This document shows, in pieces, positions 61,820 through 64,000 of a stretch of DNA of 64,000 bases. Position 1 is the stretch's first letter. Every line of letters begins with the position of its first letter. The notes under the pieces are model-generated. The model worked only from the letters and a program-made list of their open reading frames with translations, was not told where the DNA came from and did not search any database. The position numbers and the translations under genes are program-made. Source of the stretch: Cloeon dipterum (lineage: Eukaryota > Arthropoda > Insecta > Ephemeroptera > Baetidae). Location: contig NC_088786.1 of the NCBI RefSeq assembly GCF_949628265.1, positions 33,253,681 to 33,317,680 of the forward strand, in the 5' to 3' direction.

Positions 61820-62316
61820 ATGGGCTCCACCGCAGCACAGGATCCGTTGAAGGAATTCAAACGGCATGAAACCGGCAAAGGGCCACATGGATTAGGTACT
61901 AAGATCACCTCTCTTTGTAGAATTTTACTGTTAAACATGTCAAATTCAGGAGACCCAGAAGATAAGTCTTTGAGAAAGGTTGAGGAGCAAGTCTTAATCC
62001 CAAAAATTATGAGGGAGCGGGCCAAGGTAGAAAAGTGCACAGATGAAGTCAAAGGTGAGAATGGGAGCGATTATTTAAAAAAATTATTATGTAATGTATT
62101 TGTTTCTTCCTCATAGCATTCAACGACTGCTGCAGCCAGTCAAGTTTGGCAATGGTGTTTAGCTGCCGGAAAGAAAATTCGGCGCTTAAAAGCTGCTTGG
62201 AGCGGTGGTACAAAGACGAGACATTCAAGACCGAGTGCACAAATAAATTTTTAGATGACAGAAGCGAATTTAGAAGAACTGGTTTAGAAAGAAAATATCG
62301 GTCGCAGAGGTTATGA
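61820..62316 (+). CDS. CMC1: Mitochondrial cytochrome c oxidase assembly protein CMC1, 3 exons
   Basis: Exons 61820-61895, 61950-62054 and 62117-62316 encode 126 aa. CMC1 is a small intermembrane-space protein that stabilises newly made COX1 during assembly of cytochrome c oxidase. Both CX9C motifs are intact: CTDEVKAFNDC and CRKENSALKSC, with further paired Cys at CCSQSS and FKTEC. Family signatures VLIPKIMRERAK, CRKENSALKSCLERWY and EFRRTGLERKY are clear. The first exon adds a 30-residue N-terminal stretch longer than in the human protein. The twin CX9C fold is normally oxidised by the MIA40 relay on import. It ends tail-to-tail with TSEN2, 111 bp between stops. Confidence 0.94.
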
Positions 62317-62327
62317 GTAAACACTGA

Positions 62328-62333
62328 TTAAAA
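62328..62333 (+). terminator. Candidate poly(A) signal of CMC1
   Basis: ATTAAA 12 bp past the stop codon; no AATAAA lies close by. Confidence 0.35.
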
Positions 62334-62369
62334 TTGATAGCAGATTACCATAAAAAAGTAAAACAATTT

Positions 62370-62375
62370 TTTATT
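62370..62375 (-). terminator. Poly(A) signal of TSEN2
   Basis: TTTATT on plus (AATAAA on minus), about 55 bp past the TSEN2 stop. The signal lies close to the CMC1 end, so the two transcripts probably overlap slightly. Confidence 0.5.
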
Positions 62376-62427
62376 TTCAAGTTAGCTTGCTCAAAATACA
62401 TACTTGAACGGCCATTTAGTTAAAAGG

Positions 62428-63994
62428 TTAACCATCGGAGCAGTCTGAATCCGAGCGTGTGAAAGAATCCGAATCCTTCTCTCCATTTGACGGTCTCTTT
62501 AAAGAGTGGCGCTTAAACACTCTGTCAGAAATCGATACTTTTGAGAGCCAACTAATTGCATCAGTGGGACATTCCCGTGGCCATGACACTCTGCAAATGA
62601 CTACCTCCTGTGAGGCAAAGAAATTTGTTAATGCGATAATGCTTCTTCAGGGAATCTAGTACCTTGCTTGTTGTTTCGGCGATTCGGTTCAAGGTGAGCA
62701 GCCTCTGCCACTGAAGCCGTTTCAAATGAGTTTCAATGACAACCACGCTCGACGCGTGGTATTGACTAGGACCGTCTTTGTAAACCACTGAAATTTCATT
62801 GCACTTACAAGTTGTTTGCAAATAAAAATCATTAGTTTACCAAACTCAGCTCCAAATTTACTGCCAGACTTGACAACCCACCCTTTTGACCTGAGGTGAT
62901 GATACACAGCGTACCTGGCAGGAAAGTTTGGTTCCACTTGGCAGAACAAGTCCCAAGAAAATGTTGGCTGCAACTCAATTAAGGCCTGCAACGAGACTTC
63001 AATTAGACAAGAATTAAAACAAAAGTATTATTTGCTACTCGCCTCATTAAGCTGCAGACCTGAAGGTCCAGGTTGAGGACTGCTCCTGTTGTTGTTCTCG
63101 TGTTCGCAGAGGATCTTCTTTGACGCTGATATTTGCAAGCAATTCAGGGCCCAGGATAAGAAGAAGCCCTCTTCGAGACTCAAGTTAGACGATTCGTCAC
63201 AACTCTTAAATGCATGTGGCACTAACTGGGGCTTCCTGAGAGTTGAAGTTGAATTTACAAATTGATATTATAAGATAATAATTAACGTACCAATGCTTGA
63301 TGAGATCGTCTCTGCTGCCGAGACAGTCAGTGTCATTAATGACAATTGCTACACTATTATTTGCATCGCCCAAATGAGGTGTGAAGTTATCGTCAACAAC
63401 CATGCCCTCCTCCTCCTCGCCCAGCGGAGAAGAGTTCTTCATTTCCTCGTCATTTGGCACTTCCATAATGTCCGTCTCTCTGTCGTCCATGATGATTTCA
63501 ATATCATCATCACTGCTTTTAATTAAACTTTCTTTGTTTGGTGCACTCGGAAACTCTCCATCTCCATTTAGTATGGTAATCTCGTCATCAACCTCAATTA
63601 CATGAGTGTTTGGCGACTTCTGATCGTCAAAAAATGGCATGTCCTCTTTTAGGTTAATCCAGTCTGATAACGATGGAAGCCAGCCTCTCCTTTTTCTGAT
63701 TTGCACCTCTTCCTCGACTATCACATCATCACTTTCTGTGCTCTTGCTAGACACATTATTTTCAGGTTCCCGCTCCTCCTGGTCAATCAGGTCCTCGTCT
63801 TCTGCAGGCACCCTGAGCTCGGAGATATCAGGCACCTCAAACTCCTCTTCACTCTCACTGCTCTCCTTCCTGGCCTGTCTTTCTCCCAATAGTTTGGCCC
63901 ATTTGTTTCTGCGCTCAAACTGACGTTGGCGAAGGATTGGAGGATGCTCTGACAACGAGTTAAATTTCCTTGTGACTGGATTTCCGAAACATCC
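62428..63994 (-). CDS. TSEN2: tRNA-splicing endonuclease subunit 2 (TSEN2/Sen2), 5' part cut by window edge
   Basis: Minus-strand exons: 63291-63994 (acceptor CCATAG at the window edge, so earlier exons are missing), 63043-63235, 62841-62985, 62663-62787 and 62428-62607; 448 residues are visible. The subunit cleaves the 5' splice site of tRNA introns. The C-terminal nuclease domain is clear: SLEEGFFLSWALNCL, ALIELQPTFSWDLF, PARYAVYHHLRSKGWVVKSG, VVYKDGPSQYHASSVVV and ETTSKEVVICRVSWP. The catalytic Tyr and His have the family spacing (Y, then H eight residues later), and the Lys of TTSK aligns with the third catalytic residue. The long first visible exon is acidic and poorly conserved, as in other animals. 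The 62986-63042 intron must use a GC donor (GAG|GCGAGT), because the nearest GT donor brings a stop. A 53-nt C-terminal intron-like short intron pattern fits the neighbours. Confidence 0.93.
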
Positions 63995-64000
63995 CTATGG

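Noticed and set aside
1..64000. CRISPR arrays, rRNA, tRNA genes or bacterial operons
   Set aside because: There are no regularly spaced direct repeats, no rRNA blocks and no tRNA A/B boxes with a foldable cloverleaf seen; the genes are spliced and eukaryotic.

Overview
This is nuclear DNA from an arthropod, most likely an insect. The genes have GT-AG introns, many only 48-62 nt long, and the DNA is AT-rich. The gene set is animal: an odorant-binding-like secreted protein, NDRG, BUB3, exocyst Sec15, TEX261/SVP26, the spliceosomal protein PRPF4, CMC1 and tRNA-splicing endonuclease subunit 2 (TSEN2). I cannot assign an order from sequence alone.

Layout. 39-1977: a complete 12-exon gene for a secreted protein with a Thr/Ser-rich mucin-like stalk and a Cys-rich OBP-like domain. 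2.0-3.2 kb: AT-rich intergenic DNA. 3464-46384: one NDRG gene (10 coding exons, 384 aa predicted) spread over 43 kb. Its introns hold two pairs of inverted non-autonomous transposons, several GC-rich blocks that look like regulatory DNA, and little else I can support. 47.4-64 kb: a compact housekeeping block with alternating strands. In order it holds BUB3 (-), Sec15 (+), TEX261 (-), PRPF4 (+), a Tc1/mariner-type transposon (transposase on -), CMC1 (+) and TSEN2 (-, 5' end cut by the window edge). NDRG/BUB3, Sec15/TEX261 and CMC1/TSEN2 are tail-to-tail. BUB3/Sec15 and TEX261/PRPF4 are head-to-head across 326 and 418 bp between start codons, and CCAAT boxes lie in those gaps and upstream of CMC1.

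All exon models were built by hand by matching splice-site phase and family conservation, and all phases close. Most interesting: Sec15 has three candidate first exons (50711, 51061, 52059), all ending in phase 2 and so able to join the same second exon, and at least two resemble each other in protein sequence. The mariner-type transposase is full length, but the third catalytic acidic residue of its DD37D triad is Arg. TSEN2 needs a GC-AG intron. The inverted transposon pairs in NDRG flank its smallest exons, an arrangement known to favour circular RNA.

The genes do not form one pathway. They cover membrane traffic (Sec15, TEX261), mitosis (BUB3), RNA processing (PRPF4, TSEN2) and mitochondrial assembly (CMC1), plus a secreted binding protein and NDRG.
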